A stretch of DNA of 64,000 nucleotides, taken from assembly GCA_910585635.1 (NCBI GenBank), contig CAJUFE010000004.1:62001-126000 (forward strand), in the 5' to 3' direction. Each line of letters starts with the position of its first letter. Within the stretch, counting starts at the first letter, position 1. Shown here piece by piece: positions 8,289 through 16,133 of the stretch. The position numbers and the translations under genes are program-made. Source of the DNA: an uncultured Lachnospiraceae bacterium (GTDB lineage: Bacteria > Bacillota > Clostridia > Lachnospirales > Lachnospiraceae). The notes beneath the pieces are model-generated. The model was not told the origin of the DNA. It did not search any database and worked only from the letters and a program-made list of their open reading frames with translations.

Positions 8289-9104
8289 CTATCCCTTATA
8301 AAAGACTGTATCGATGATCCCCAGCGCCTTGAGCGCATAGGCGATCCCGTCCTCCTCCACCGTCCTGGTGGTGAAAGTGGCATAGGGCTCCAGCTCTTTG
8401 TCATGCTTTCCCATCAGGACGGCATTTTTTGCATAGGTGAACATGGAGAGATCGTTGGTGCTGTCCCCGAACACATAGGCATCCTCCAGGGAGAGGCCAT
8501 AGTGGTCCAGCACCATCTGGATCGCGGTGGACTTAGAGTGGCCTCTGGGGACACACTCCCAGAACTCGTCGCCCCGGTCGATCACATCAAAATCTTTTTC
8601 CAGCCCCTTGATGAACCTCTCCTTATCGCTGTCCTGGTCCGTATAGCAGCAGAATTTATCAAAATCGTAGCAATCCTCCTCGATCGGATGGGGGGAGACC
8701 TTGCCGTCTTTGATGATGTTCTCCCGGAGTCTTTCCAGCTTCGGCATCCAGGAGGCATCCCGACGGAAATGGCAGTCGTCCCTGGCCTCTAGGATCGCCT
8801 CTACCCTGCACGCCTTAAGGTGCTCTTTGATCTGGAGCCCCTGCGCATGGGGGATCGCCCTGGCGTATACCACTTTACCTTCCAGGATGATATAGGTCCC
8901 GCATCCGCACAGGTAGCCATCCATCTCCACCTGCTCCCGGATCGTGTCCAGCAGGCAGTAGACCCTGCCGGAATTGATAAAGGCCAGATGGCCGAGGCGC
9001 CTGGCCTCTTCCACCGCACGCACGGCGCTCTTTGGCACCGTCTTCCAGACTTCACTGAAAAGCGTGCCGTCCACATCAAAAAATAACGCTTTCCTGCTGC
9101 CCAT
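8289..9104 (-). CDS. HAD-superfamily Cof-type sugar-phosphate phosphatase
   Basis: 271-residue soluble HAD hydrolase. Motif I FFDVDGTLF (about 8-16, nucleophile Asp10), a C2-type cap in the middle, motif III lysine in GHSKSTAIQ (about 195), and motif IV FGDSTNDLSMF (about 210-220). These are the marks of the Cof/YidA-type subfamily IIB that dephosphorylates sugar phosphates, flavin precursors or similar small molecules. The true substrate is not predictable. It is convergent with the transketolase genes and 29 bases before the end of the PPIase lipoprotein gene. Confidence 0.9.
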   Translation of the reverse strand: MGSRKALFFDVDGTLFSEVWKTVPKSAVRAVEEARRLGHLAFINSGRVYCLLDTIREQVEMDGYLCGCGTYIILEGKVVYARAIPHAQGLQIKEHLKACRVEAILEARDDCHFRRDASWMPKLERLRENIIKDGKVSPHPIEEDCYDFDKFCCYTDQDSDKERFIKGLEKDFDVIDRGDEFWECVPRGHSKSTAIQMVLDHYGLSLEDAYVFGDSTNDLSMFTYAKNAVLMGKHDKELEPYATFTTRTVEEDGIAYALKALGIIDTVFYKG

Positions 9105-9133
9105 CTCTTACCTCCGTCGCTTTGGCCAGATGA

Positions 9134-10216
9134 TCACTCTACGATCTTCGCGTTCTCCACCAAAAATTCCATGACCATCACATTGCGGGCCGCCTGGTCC
9201 ACCGCGTCCTGGCCGTAGGTGGCCACCAGCTCGTCGGGGCTGTCCAGCCCATAGGTAGCCGCTATGGCCATCCTGGCCTCGTCATCTACCTCCAGGCTCT
9301 CCTTTTTCGCGATCTCCTCTGTGATCAGCCCTACCTTGATGTTGCTCTCGATATCTGAACGCATCATATCTTTAAGGCCACTCTCATCCATGCCGAACAT
9401 AGTGGCATAATCCACCAGGGTCATGCCGCTCTGCTTTAAAGCCGCTTCCATCTCCTCCATCTGCAGCTCCAGCTCGGAGTCCACCTGGGCGTCTAAGCCT
9501 TCGAAGGTGCTGAAGGCCAGGAGCTGTTCGATCACATCGTTCTGCTTCTGGTACTCCGCATCTTCCTTGGCGTTATCCTCTAAGGTCTTTTTCACCTCCG
9601 CCCGATATTCGTCTACGGTCTTGCTGGTCTGGGAGACCTTCTGCACGAACTCGTCTGTCAGCTCTGCATCCTTCAGCTCCTTGATCTCATTGACCGTCAC
9701 GGCAAAGACCACATCCTGGCCGGCCAGCTCGGTGTTCCCGTAGTTTTCCGGGAAGGTCAGCTCCAGGCTCAGCTCTTCGCCTACATTGGCGCCGATCAGG
9801 CCGTCCTCGAAGCCATCGATGAAGCTGTCGGAACCTAGCTCCAGGTCATAGCCTTCCGCGGTCCCGCCCTCAAAGGCCTCCCCGTCCTTCATGCCCACAT
9901 AGTCGATGTTCACCACATCCCCATCCTGGGCCGGACGGTCGGTGACCTGGATCTCCTCCGGGTTATAGGATAATATATAGCCGATCTGTTCCTCTACATC
10001 TTCATCTGTCACGGTGGTGTCCGGCTCCTGGATCTCCAGCCCCATATACCCGCCTAAAGTGACCGTTGCTTTCTGTACCTGTGCCTGGGTCTCTGTCTCG
10101 GTCGCTGCTGCTGTGGTCTCTGCCACAGTGGTTTCCTGGGTATCCTTTTTCCCGCATCCGGCTGCCACTGCCGCCGCCGCGAGGACACATACTATCACTC
10201 TTTTGGATCTCTTCAT
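9134..10216 (-). CDS. Trigger-factor-like FKBP peptidyl-prolyl isomerase, lipoprotein
   Basis: About 360 residues. An N-terminal signal with lipobox AAGC (Cys21) anchors the protein outside the membrane. A Thr/Ala/Glu-rich linker leads to a trigger-factor-like segment, an FKBP domain (DGDVVNIDYVGMKDG through GQDVVFAVTVNEIKE, about 95-180), and a helical C-terminal chaperone arm like that of trigger factor. Start ATG 10216 is preferred to GTG 10222 because AAAGG lies 5 bases upstream. It is expected to assist folding of secreted proteins, analogous to PrsA. Such extracellular trigger-factor-like lipoproteins are common in Lachnospiraceae. Confidence 0.88.
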   Translation of the reverse strand: MKRSKRVIVCVLAAAAVAAGCGKKDTQETTVAETTAAATETETQAQVQKATVTLGGYMGLEIQEPDTTVTDEDVEEQIGYILSYNPEEIQVTDRPAQDGDVVNIDYVGMKDGEAFEGGTAEGYDLELGSDSFIDGFEDGLIGANVGEELSLELTFPENYGNTELAGQDVVFAVTVNEIKELKDAELTDEFVQKVSQTSKTVDEYRAEVKKTLEDNAKEDAEYQKQNDVIEQLLAFSTFEGLDAQVDSELELQMEEMEAALKQSGMTLVDYATMFGMDESGLKDMMRSDIESNIKVGLITEEIAKKESLEVDDEARMAIAATYGLDSPDELVATYGQDAVDQAARNVMVMEFLVENAKIVE

Positions 10217-10338
10217 GAGCACCTTTCCTTTGCTTTTTATATTTGTGACCGCTCAGACCACATTCTAATAGTTATATCACAGGGACGCAGAAAAGGGAAG
10301 CTTTTCTGGCGGATCCACAGAAAATACACAGAAAATGG

Positions 10339-11736
10339 TCAACGATAAAATACTTTGAAGGCTTTGTAGGCGCTCAGCACATCCAGCTTTGAGGCCAGCT
10401 CGAAGGGGGCGTGCATGGAGAGGATCGGGACGCCTAGGTCTACGGTCTCGATGTCCATGCGGGCCACGAAACGGGCGATCGTGCCGCCGCCGCCTTCATC
10501 TACCTTGCCCATCTCTCCGGCCTGCCAGTAGACGCCCTCCTCTTCCATGATCTGGATCACCTGGGCCATCAGCTCAGCCCGGGCGTCGTTGGAGGAGGAT
10601 TTCCCACGGGCTCCGGTATATTTGGTCAGCACGCAGCCATGGTTGATCTGGCAGGCGTTGCGCTTCTCAAATACATCAGGGAAGGTGGGGTCAAAGGCCG
10701 CGTTCACATCGGAGGACAGGCAGACAGATGCCCTGAGGACCTTCCGCACAGGGACGCCCTCCATGGCCGCCAGGTCTTCTATGTAGTGGAGCAGGTAATC
10801 GGAATCCAGCCCGGTGTCCCCTGCCGATCCGATCTCCTCTTTATCGGTCAGGATCGTGACCGTGGTGTGGGCCGGCTTTACGGTCTCGATCTCCGCCATC
10901 AGCCCCGTATAGGCACAGACCCGGTCATCCTGTCCATATGCGCCGATCATGCTGCGGTCCAGTCCCACATCTACGGCTTTGACCGCCGGCACGATCTCGA
11001 TCTCTGCCCGGAAAAAGTCTTTTTCCGTGATCTGATACTGTTCATGCAAAAGCTGCAGGGCCAGGAGCTTGAAAGGCTCTTTCACCTCCTCGTCCTGATA
11101 GGGTACAGAACCGATCACCAGGTTCAGCTCCTCTCCCCGCAAGCCTTCCTTTAAGGGACGTTCACTCTGCTTTCCCGCCAGGTGGGGGAGCAGGTCGGTG
11201 ATGCAGAATACGGGGTCGCCCTCCTTCTCACCGATGCAGATCTCCACTGTAGTCCCGTCCTTCCTGACCGCTACGCCATGGATCGCCAGGGGGGTCGCGC
11301 CCCACTGGTATTTACGGAGGCCGCCGTAGTAATGGGTCTTTAAGTAAGACAGCTCATCCTTCTCGTATACCGGCGCAGGCTTTAAGTCCAGTCTGGGGGA
11401 GTCGATGTGGGCCCCGTTGATCCGGACGCCTTTTTCCAGGGACTCGGTCCCAAAGGTGGTCGCGATCAGGGCCTTCCCCCGGTTCACAGTGTATACCTTA
11501 TCCCCCGGGCCATAGCTCCCCTTTTCATCAAAGGGACGGTATCCATTTTCCTCCAAAAGCTCTACCGCATAACGGACACACTCCCGCTCGGTCTTTCCCC
11601 TGTCCAGGAACTTTTTGTAGCCTTCACAGAACCGGTCCGCCTCTTCGATCTGCGCCGGCGCTTTCTTGGCGATATGAGGCGCACTCCAGAACAGCTCCTC
11701 GGCCAGCTCCTGGCCTTTTGTCTTCGTCTCTTCCAT
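10339..11736 (-). CDS. M18-family zinc aminopeptidase
   Basis: 465 residues from ATG 11736, selected by GGAGGG seven bases upstream; the frame stays open further upstream without a ribosome site. It is a cytosolic dinuclear-metal aminopeptidase that removes N-terminal residues, often acidic ones. Metal ligands and catalytic acids are visible in order: GAHIDSPRLDLKP (His about 110), DDRVCAYTGL, the DKEEIGSAGDTGLDS acid pair, and the final ILSMHAPFELASKLD histidine. Its length matches the family. It follows dtd by 148 bases in the same direction, with no clear terminator between them. Confidence 0.94.
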   Translation of the reverse strand: MEETKTKGQELAEELFWSAPHIAKKAPAQIEEADRFCEGYKKFLDRGKTERECVRYAVELLEENGYRPFDEKGSYGPGDKVYTVNRGKALIATTFGTESLEKGVRINGAHIDSPRLDLKPAPVYEKDELSYLKTHYYGGLRKYQWGATPLAIHGVAVRKDGTTVEICIGEKEGDPVFCITDLLPHLAGKQSERPLKEGLRGEELNLVIGSVPYQDEEVKEPFKLLALQLLHEQYQITEKDFFRAEIEIVPAVKAVDVGLDRSMIGAYGQDDRVCAYTGLMAEIETVKPAHTTVTILTDKEEIGSAGDTGLDSDYLLHYIEDLAAMEGVPVRKVLRASVCLSSDVNAAFDPTFPDVFEKRNACQINHGCVLTKYTGARGKSSSNDARAELMAQVIQIMEEEGVYWQAGEMGKVDEGGGGTIARFVARMDIETVDLGVPILSMHAPFELASKLDVLSAYKAFKVFYR

Positions 11737-11884
11737 CCTGTCTCCCTCCGTTTTCTCCTTCGTTTTTTGTGGCCTTCCCTCATCTGCACAGTACATCTGG
11801 CCATGCTCTGTCCCGGACCAGTCTCTGATATGCCTTCCAGACCATAGCCTATCTGGTCCGACTCCTGGTTATGGTCCACCTCTG

Positions 11885-12340
11885 TCACCGGAACAGCTCT
11901 TTACTATCCAGGACAAGGGTGAACGGCCCGTCATTGACCAGAGAGACCTTCATATCCGCGCCGAAGCTGCCATGCTGGACCTTCGCAGCCACCCTTTCCT
12001 TAAAGCCTTTCACCATGTACTCATACAGCGCATTGGCCTTCTCAGGGCTCCCCGCATGGACGAAGCTGGGCCGGTTCCCTTTATGGCAGTCAGCATACAA
12101 GGTGAACTGGCTGATCACCAGCACCTCCCCGCCCACATCCGCTAAGGACAGGTTCGTCTTCCCATTTTCATCCTCAAAGATCCGCAGCTTACTGATCTTG
12201 TCCAACATCCGGTCCGCTTCTTTTTCATCGTCCTCGTCGGAGATGCCCACCAGCAGGAGATAGCCCCTCCCGATCTGCCCGATCACCTGGCCCTCCACCA
12301 TGACGGAAGCCTCCCGGACCCTCTGCAATACCACCCTCAT
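11885..12340 (-). CDS. dtd: D-aminoacyl-tRNA deacylase
   Basis: 151 residues, the usual Dtd length, starting at ATG 12340 (GGAGGA upstream). It hydrolyses D-aminoacyl-tRNA and also glycyl-tRNA(Ala) to protect translation. Family marks are the start MRVVLQRVREASV, the catalytic SQFTLYAD segment, and the cross-subunit Gly-cisPro loop NDGPFTLVLDS near the end. The upstream frame stays open through a 39-bp tandem repeat, so an automated caller might extend it by about 38 residues; that extension is not supported. Confidence 0.95.
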   Translation of the reverse strand: MRVVLQRVREASVMVEGQVIGQIGRGYLLLVGISDEDDEKEADRMLDKISKLRIFEDENGKTNLSLADVGGEVLVISQFTLYADCHKGNRPSFVHAGSPEKANALYEYMVKGFKERVAAKVQHGSFGADMKVSLVNDGPFTLVLDSKELFR

Positions 12341-12370
12341 CTCTTCCTCCGTTCTGTACGTTTGCCGTAC

Positions 12371-12500
12371 CTGCACCGCGTCGGCCTGTGGCTGTGCCTG
12401 ATGCAGCGCCTGCACCGTGCTGGCCTGTGGCTGTGCTTGATGCAGCGCCCGCACTACTTCGGTCTATGGCGGTGCCTGGTGCAGCACCTGCACGCTGACC
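12371..12500. repeat. 39-bp tandem repeat upstream of dtd
   Basis: Three head-to-tail 39-bp units: 12371-12409, 12410-12448 (nearly identical to the first) and 12449-12487 (diverged), plus a partial fourth from 12488. Each unit contains a CTGTGGCTGTGC-like core and GATGCAGC. Since 39 is a multiple of 3, two units stay open in the dtd frame, but the third carries a stop. A small hairpin ATGCCGT/ACGGCAT follows at 12502-12518. Confidence 0.85.
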
Positions 12501-12583
12501 CATGCCGTAGCACGGCATAAAAGCGCCACGACGCGCCGCGACCGGCGGCCTTTACGTTCCTTTAGGCCTCCGGTCTGCGTTCT

Positions 12584-13243
12584 CTATGGCCTGTTGGCCG
12601 GACTGTTCCGTTTCTCTGTGATGGCAAGGAGCGCCTCATGGAGCGAATACATCTTGTCATCCAGGATATCCACGATATCGGCGCAGGCTCTCAGCTCCCT
12701 CAGCAGCGCTTCCGGCGCGTCTCCCTCGAACTTGTAGGCGATCTTATGCTCTAGGCTGGCCCAGAAATCCATAGCTACCGATCGGATCTGCACCTCCACC
12801 TTCATATCCCGCCGGTGGTCGCTCAGGAAGATCGGCACCGAGACCACCATGTGATAGCTCTTATAGCCGTTAGGCTTCGGGTTCTTGATATAATCCTTCA
12901 CATAGAGGACCGAGATATCCTCCTGCCGCTCGATGATCTCTGCCAACTGATAGATATCCGATGTGAAGGAACAGATGATCCGCACACCGGCGATATCGCT
13001 GAGCTTCTCGTTCATGTTCTGGATCGTCACCTCATAGCCGTCCTGCCGGAGCTTCCGCACGATGCTGTCCGCCGTCTTGAGCCTGGACTTGATATGCTCG
13101 ATGGGATTATAATGATACCGGCAGACAAATTCATCGTTCATCATCTGTGCCTTCAAAGCCATCTTTTTTAAGGCATGATCATAGAGGAACATGGTCTCCT
13201 CCCATTGATCGACCTCCTCCTGACTTTTCAGGTTATTTTCCAA
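12584..13243 (-). CDS. relQ: Small alarmone synthetase (RelQ/YjbM-like GTP pyrophosphokinase)
   Basis: 219-residue single-domain (p)ppGpp synthetase without the hydrolase, TGS or ACT domains of long RelA/SpoT proteins. Key segments are RLKTADSIVRKL (ATP-binding helix), DIAGVRIICSF (Mg2+-binding Asp), the NPKPNGYKSYH substrate loop and VEVQIRSVAMDFWASLEH. It transfers pyrophosphate from ATP to GTP or GDP to make the stringent-response alarmone. It lies 14 bases after the S1-domain gene stop and is probably co-transcribed with it and with dtd, linking the unit to translation control. Confidence 0.9.
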   Translation of the reverse strand: MENNLKSQEEVDQWEETMFLYDHALKKMALKAQMMNDEFVCRYHYNPIEHIKSRLKTADSIVRKLRQDGYEVTIQNMNEKLSDIAGVRIICSFTSDIYQLAEIIERQEDISVLYVKDYIKNPKPNGYKSYHMVVSVPIFLSDHRRDMKVEVQIRSVAMDFWASLEHKIAYKFEGDAPEALLRELRACADIVDILDDKMYSLHEALLAITEKRNSPANRP

Positions 13244-13257
13244 TTGGATAGACCTCC

Positions 13258-14481
13258 TTAATTTAACTTGATCCCTTTTAACAGCGCGCCCAGGCCGGTG
13301 GTCGCCGCTCCGCTCTCCTTATAGTCAAATACCTCCTCAGCCGGCGCGTCAGCTCCTTCTAAGGCGCGCATGGACAGGCTGATCTTCCCATTGTCCGTAG
13401 AGAGGATCTTCACCTTGACGGTCTGCCCTTCCTTCAGCACAACACCGGGATGCTTGATCCGCTGGGTGCTGATCTGGGAGATGTGCAAAAGCCCTGTCAG
13501 GCCGTTCTCCAGCACCACGAAAGCGCCGTAATCCTTCAGGGTCTCTACAGTCCCCTCCACCACGGCCCCTACCTGGCACTTTGCCACCTTTTTCCGCTTC
13601 TCATCTGCCAGCTTCTCTCTGGCCACCTCTCTGCCGGAGAGCACCAGGCGCTTGTTCTCCTCGTCTGCCGTGATCACGGTGACCTCCAGGGTCTTACCAT
13701 CCCACTCGCTTAGATCCTCCACATAACCTGCCGCCAGCTTGGAGGCCGGGATAAAGCCGCGGATGCCCTCCAGATAGGCCACTGCGCCGCTCTTGACGAT
13801 CTCCGCGATCTTCACCTTGACGATGGTCCGCTCCTCCAGCATCTTTTTCAGCTTATCCCAGGCTAAGAGGTCATTGGCCTCTTTCCTGGACAGGAGGATG
13901 TTCCCCTCCCCGTCATCGGTCTTCACCACGGTAGCGGTGACCTCGTCCCCGATCTGCACCTCTTCTTTAAGCTGGAAGTCCGGATCGTTGGATAAGTCTT
14001 CTTTTTTGATGATGCCTTCTGCGTAATACTTCAGATCCAGGGTCACCTTCTCCTCATCCACACCGATCACGGTGCCGGTCAGGATATCCCCCTCCCGCAC
14101 GCGCTTGAAAGAGGCCTCGATCTCCGCCTCGTAATCGGCCATGGATTCTGTGGGCGTAGGGGCCTCCTGAGACTCCTCTGCCGGAGCATCTGCTGCAGCG
14201 GCCTCTGCCGGGGCGCTCTCCACGGCAGCCTCTGTCCGGGCGCTCTCCGCGACAGCCTTTGCCGGGGCGGCCTCTGTCTGGGCGCTCTCCGCGGCGGCCT
14301 CTGCCTGGACACTTTCTGCGACGGCCTCTGCCGGGGCGGCCTCTGTCTGGACACCTTCTGCGACGGCTTCTGCCGGGGCGCCTCCTTCCGCTGTGACGGT
14401 CTCTGCTGCAGCCGCTGCCGCGCTGTCCTCCTCAGCGCTTACTCCTTTCGTGCTCTCTGCGATGGTCTTTTCGCTCTCCAT
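13258..14481 (-). CDS. S1-domain RNA-binding protein with Ala/Glu-rich N-terminus
   Basis: 407 residues from ATG 14481. Residues about 15-115 form a low-complexity Ala/Glu/Val tract made of repeats such as AVAESVQAEAA. Three S1 RNA-binding folds follow: GDILTGTVIGVDEEKVTLDL (about 130), an EERTIVKVKIAEIVKSGA domain (about 215) and the best-conserved VGAVVEGTVETLKDYGAFVV domain (about 305-375), ending KISLSMRALEG. Firmicutes proteins of this type are annotated as ribosomal protein S1 homologues and bind mRNA or rRNA, but a stable ribosomal role is doubtful. It leads an apparent operon with relQ and dtd and is divergent from the Fur-family gene. Confidence 0.88.
   Translation of the reverse strand: MESEKTIAESTKGVSAEEDSAAAAAAETVTAEGGAPAEAVAEGVQTEAAPAEAVAESVQAEAAAESAQTEAAPAKAVAESARTEAAVESAPAEAAAADAPAEESQEAPTPTESMADYEAEIEASFKRVREGDILTGTVIGVDEEKVTLDLKYYAEGIIKKEDLSNDPDFQLKEEVQIGDEVTATVVKTDDGEGNILLSRKEANDLLAWDKLKKMLEERTIVKVKIAEIVKSGAVAYLEGIRGFIPASKLAAGYVEDLSEWDGKTLEVTVITADEENKRLVLSGREVAREKLADEKRKKVAKCQVGAVVEGTVETLKDYGAFVVLENGLTGLLHISQISTQRIKHPGVVLKEGQTVKVKILSTDNGKISLSMRALEGADAPAEEVFDYKESGAATTGLGALLKGIKLN
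14176..14400. repeat. Imperfect coding repeat in the S1-protein N-terminus
   Basis: Imperfect repeats of roughly 30-45 bp with the recurring core GCGGCCTCTG and variants of GCGCTCTCCGCG encode the Ala/Glu/Val tract. They keep the reading frame. Confidence 0.7.
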
Positions 14482-14539
14482 GGATAAAACACTTCCTTTC
14501 CTATTGATATAGTGATCTGATGATCGACGCACTTTCCTA

Positions 14540-14568
14540 ATCATACCATAAAAAATAGTCCAGTACAA
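14540..14568 (-). promoter_or_regulatory. Promoter of the S1-relQ-dtd unit
   Basis: On the minus strand TTGTAC (14568-14563), a 17-base spacer and TATGAT (14545-14540). Its -35 lies only 2 bases from the -35 of the divergent Fur-family promoter. Confidence 0.6.
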
Positions 14569-14570
14569 CA

Positions 14571-14599
14571 TTGACAGATACAGATTTTTTCTTTATACT
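14571..14599 (+). promoter_or_regulatory. Promoter of the Fur-family gene
   Basis: TTGACA (14571-14576), 17-base spacer, TATACT (14594-14599): close to consensus. Confidence 0.75.
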
Positions 14600-14602
14600 A
14601 AA

Positions 14603-14615
14603 AACGATGATCGTT
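14603..14615. promoter_or_regulatory. Candidate Fur/PerR-type operator
   Basis: AACGATGATCGTT is a perfect 6-1-6 palindrome 4 bases downstream of the -10, within a wider AT-rich dyad. The 6-1-6 pattern is typical of Fur-family boxes, so autoregulation is likely. Which metal or peroxide signal is involved cannot be told. Confidence 0.6.
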
Positions 14616-14638
14616 ATCACTATCAGAAAGGAGGCCAT

Positions 14639-15052
14639 ATGAAGATACGGAAGTATAGCCGTCAGCGGGAATCGCTCAAACACTGCCTTTCCATACGCTG
14701 CGACCACCCTACAGCCGATGCCCTGTATGCCAGCATCCGCGAAGAATTCCCCAATATCAGCCTGGGGACCGTATACCGGAACCTGAACCTCCTGGTAGAA
14801 CTGGGGGAGATCCAGAAGCTGAGCTTTGGGGACGGTGCAGACCGTTTTGACGCCAGGGTCAGCCCCCACTATCACTTTGTATGCAGATGCTGCCATCAGG
14901 TCAGCGACCTGCCTATGGGCCATCTGGCTGAGATCGATCATCTGGCCCAGCGCTACTATGACGGAAAGGTGGAGAGCCATGCCACCACCTTTTACGGAGT
15001 ATGCGGTGATTGTACAAGGAAAGGGGCCGCTCCGGCGTGTAAAAAGCAGTGA
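14639..15052 (+). CDS. Fur-family transcriptional regulator (PerR/Fur-like)
   Basis: 137 residues. The N-terminal winged helix has HPTADALYASIREEFPNISLGTVYRNLNLLVELG, the characteristic recognition-helix region. The C-terminal dimerisation half has His-rich SPHYHFVCRCCH, and two CxxC pairs (CRCC and CGDC) that would hold a structural zinc. AGGAGG ends about 5 bases before ATG 14639. The gene sits between its own palindromic operator and a rubrerythrin gene, pointing to peroxide (PerR) or iron (Fur) sensing rather than zinc uptake control, but residues alone do not settle this. Confidence 0.88.
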   Translation: MKIRKYSRQRESLKHCLSIRCDHPTADALYASIREEFPNISLGTVYRNLNLLVELGEIQKLSFGDGADRFDARVSPHYHFVCRCCHQVSDLPMGHLAEIDHLAQRYYDGKVESHATTFYGVCGDCTRKGAAPACKKQ

Positions 15053-15053
15053 C

Positions 15054-15075
15054 AGTCCAGACCTCCTGGACTTTT
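15054..15075 (+). terminator. Short hairpin after the Fur-family gene
   Basis: AGTCCAG/CTGGACT stem with a 5-base loop and four T, directly after the stop codon. It is a weak terminator, so some read-through into rubrerythrin is possible. Confidence 0.5.
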
Positions 15076-15155
15076 ACAAAACGTAATGTAACAGATCAGA
15101 TACCCAGAACTGTTACAAAGTGACAAAAGATCCCCATATCTCCTGCAAAAAGGAC

Positions 15156-15212
15156 TTGACAGGAGATATGAGACATGATAAAGTGATATCAGTGATCATT
15201 ACTGATTTTATC
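15156..15212 (+). promoter_or_regulatory. Rubrerythrin promoter with large dyad
   Basis: TTGACA at 15156-15161 with only a poor -10 17 bases later. Overlapping and downstream is an imperfect palindrome 15177-15212 bounded by GATAAA and TTTATC, with inner arms ATCAGT (15188-15193) and ACTGAT (15201-15206). It is a plausible operator for the neighbouring Fur-family protein. Confidence 0.5.
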
Positions 15213-15243
15213 CAACCCATTTAAAGAAAAGGAGAATACGACT

Positions 15244-15798
15244 ATGAAAAAGTGGAGATGTTTAGTATGCGGCGAGATCATCGAGAGCGAGAACGCACCG
15301 GAGAAATGTCCGGTCTGCAACGCTCCCGCTTCTAAGTTTGAATTAGTGGACGAGAGTGCAGAGCTGACCTGGGCTTGCGAGCACGTGATCGGCGTGGGCA
15401 AGGAAGAGGGCGTTTCTGAGGATATCATCGCAGACTTAAGGGCGAACTTCGAGGGCGAGTGCTCTGAGGTCGGTATGTATCTGGCCATGTCCCGCCAGGC
15501 ATTCCGCGAGGGCTATCCGGAAGTAGGCGAGTACTACAGGCTGGCTGCTTTTGAGGAGGCTGAGCATGCAGCGAAGTTCGCAGAGCTGTTAGGCGAAGTG
15601 GTCACCACCAGCACCAAGAAGAACCTGGAGCTGCGCGTGGCTGCTGAGAACGGCGCTACCGCTGGCAAGTTGGATCTGGCCGGCCGCGCGAAGAAGGCGA
15701 ACCTGGACGCGATCCATGACACCGTCCACGAGATGGCGAAGGATGAGGCCCGTCACGGCAGAGCTTTCCAGGGCTTGCTGAAGAGATACTTTAACTAA
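15244..15798 (+). CDS. rbr: Reverse rubrerythrin (N-terminal rubredoxin, C-terminal ferritin-like diiron domain)
   Basis: 184 residues. An N-terminal rubredoxin-type Fe(Cys)4 domain shows CLVCGE and CPVCN. The four-helix diiron domain follows with ExxH-type ligand motifs EGECSEVGMY, EEAEHAAKF and KDEARHGRAF. Classical rubrerythrin has the rubredoxin domain at the C-terminus; this inverted order is the reverse rubrerythrin of anaerobes, a peroxidase that reduces H2O2 using NAD(P)H-derived electrons and protects against oxygen exposure. A good Shine-Dalgarno (AAAGGAG) lies upstream. Codon use is highly biased (for example GAG and CTG), as for a strongly expressed gene. Confidence 0.94.
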   Translation: MKKWRCLVCGEIIESENAPEKCPVCNAPASKFELVDESAELTWACEHVIGVGKEEGVSEDIIADLRANFEGECSEVGMYLAMSRQAFREGYPEVGEYYRLAAFEEAEHAAKFAELLGEVVTTSTKKNLELRVAAENGATAGKLDLAGRAKKANLDAIHDTVHEMAKDEARHGRAFQGLLKRYFN

Positions 15799-15847
15799 GG
15801 TTGGAGCAAGTCTCAAAGCGTTTAAGCGTATATAAGAGTAAATGAGC

Positions 15848-15885
15848 AGGGGAACGGACCGGGGATGGTCTGTTCCCTTTTTCTA
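15848..15885 (+). terminator. Intrinsic terminator after rubrerythrin
   Basis: GGGGAACGGACC pairs with GGTCTGTTCCCT around a 6-base loop, followed by a T-rich tract. Confidence 0.85.
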
Positions 15886-15958
15886 TTTTCATTTTCGATG
15901 ATATCGTGTACACTATTTATGACCAAGAGAAAAGGAAGTACAGGAAGTACATGCGGAT

Positions 15959-16075
15959 ATGGATATCAAACAGCTTTCGGACAAGCAGGATGTCCTGCTA
16001 CTCTTGGAGCGATCCTTGAGGGATAGGCTAGAGAAGTATTCGATATATCGAAATTTGTTTGATATCATCTATTGA
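15959..16075 (+). CDS. Possible 38-residue small protein
   Basis: Short frame starting MDIKQLSDKQDVLLLLERSL, ending NLFDIIY, preceded by AGGAAG 11 bases upstream. It has amphipathic helix character and no family recognised. It lies between the rubrerythrin terminator and the promoter of the DUF4143 ATPase. It may be a chance frame or a gene remnant. Confidence 0.3.
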   Translation: MDIKQLSDKQDVLLLLERSLRDRLEKYSIYRNLFDIIY

Positions 16076-16100
16076 CTATCTGTTATAAATGATATATGAT
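16072..16100 (+). promoter_or_regulatory. Promoter of the DUF4143 ATPase
   Basis: TTGACT (16072-16077), 17-base spacer, TATGAT (16095-16100). The ATG at 16089 lies inside this promoter, so translation must begin further downstream. Confidence 0.65.
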
Positions 16101-16133
16101 CAGTACAAGGCCATAGATATGAGGTATATCGAA

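Noticed and set aside
12341..12454. N-terminal extension of Dtd
   Set aside because: The extension is encoded by the tandem repeat; GGAGGA and the family-typical MRVVLQRV start support ATG 12340.
16089..16133. Start of the DUF4143 ATPase at 16089
   Set aside because: This ATG lies between the -35 and -10 elements of the promoter and would not be in the mRNA.
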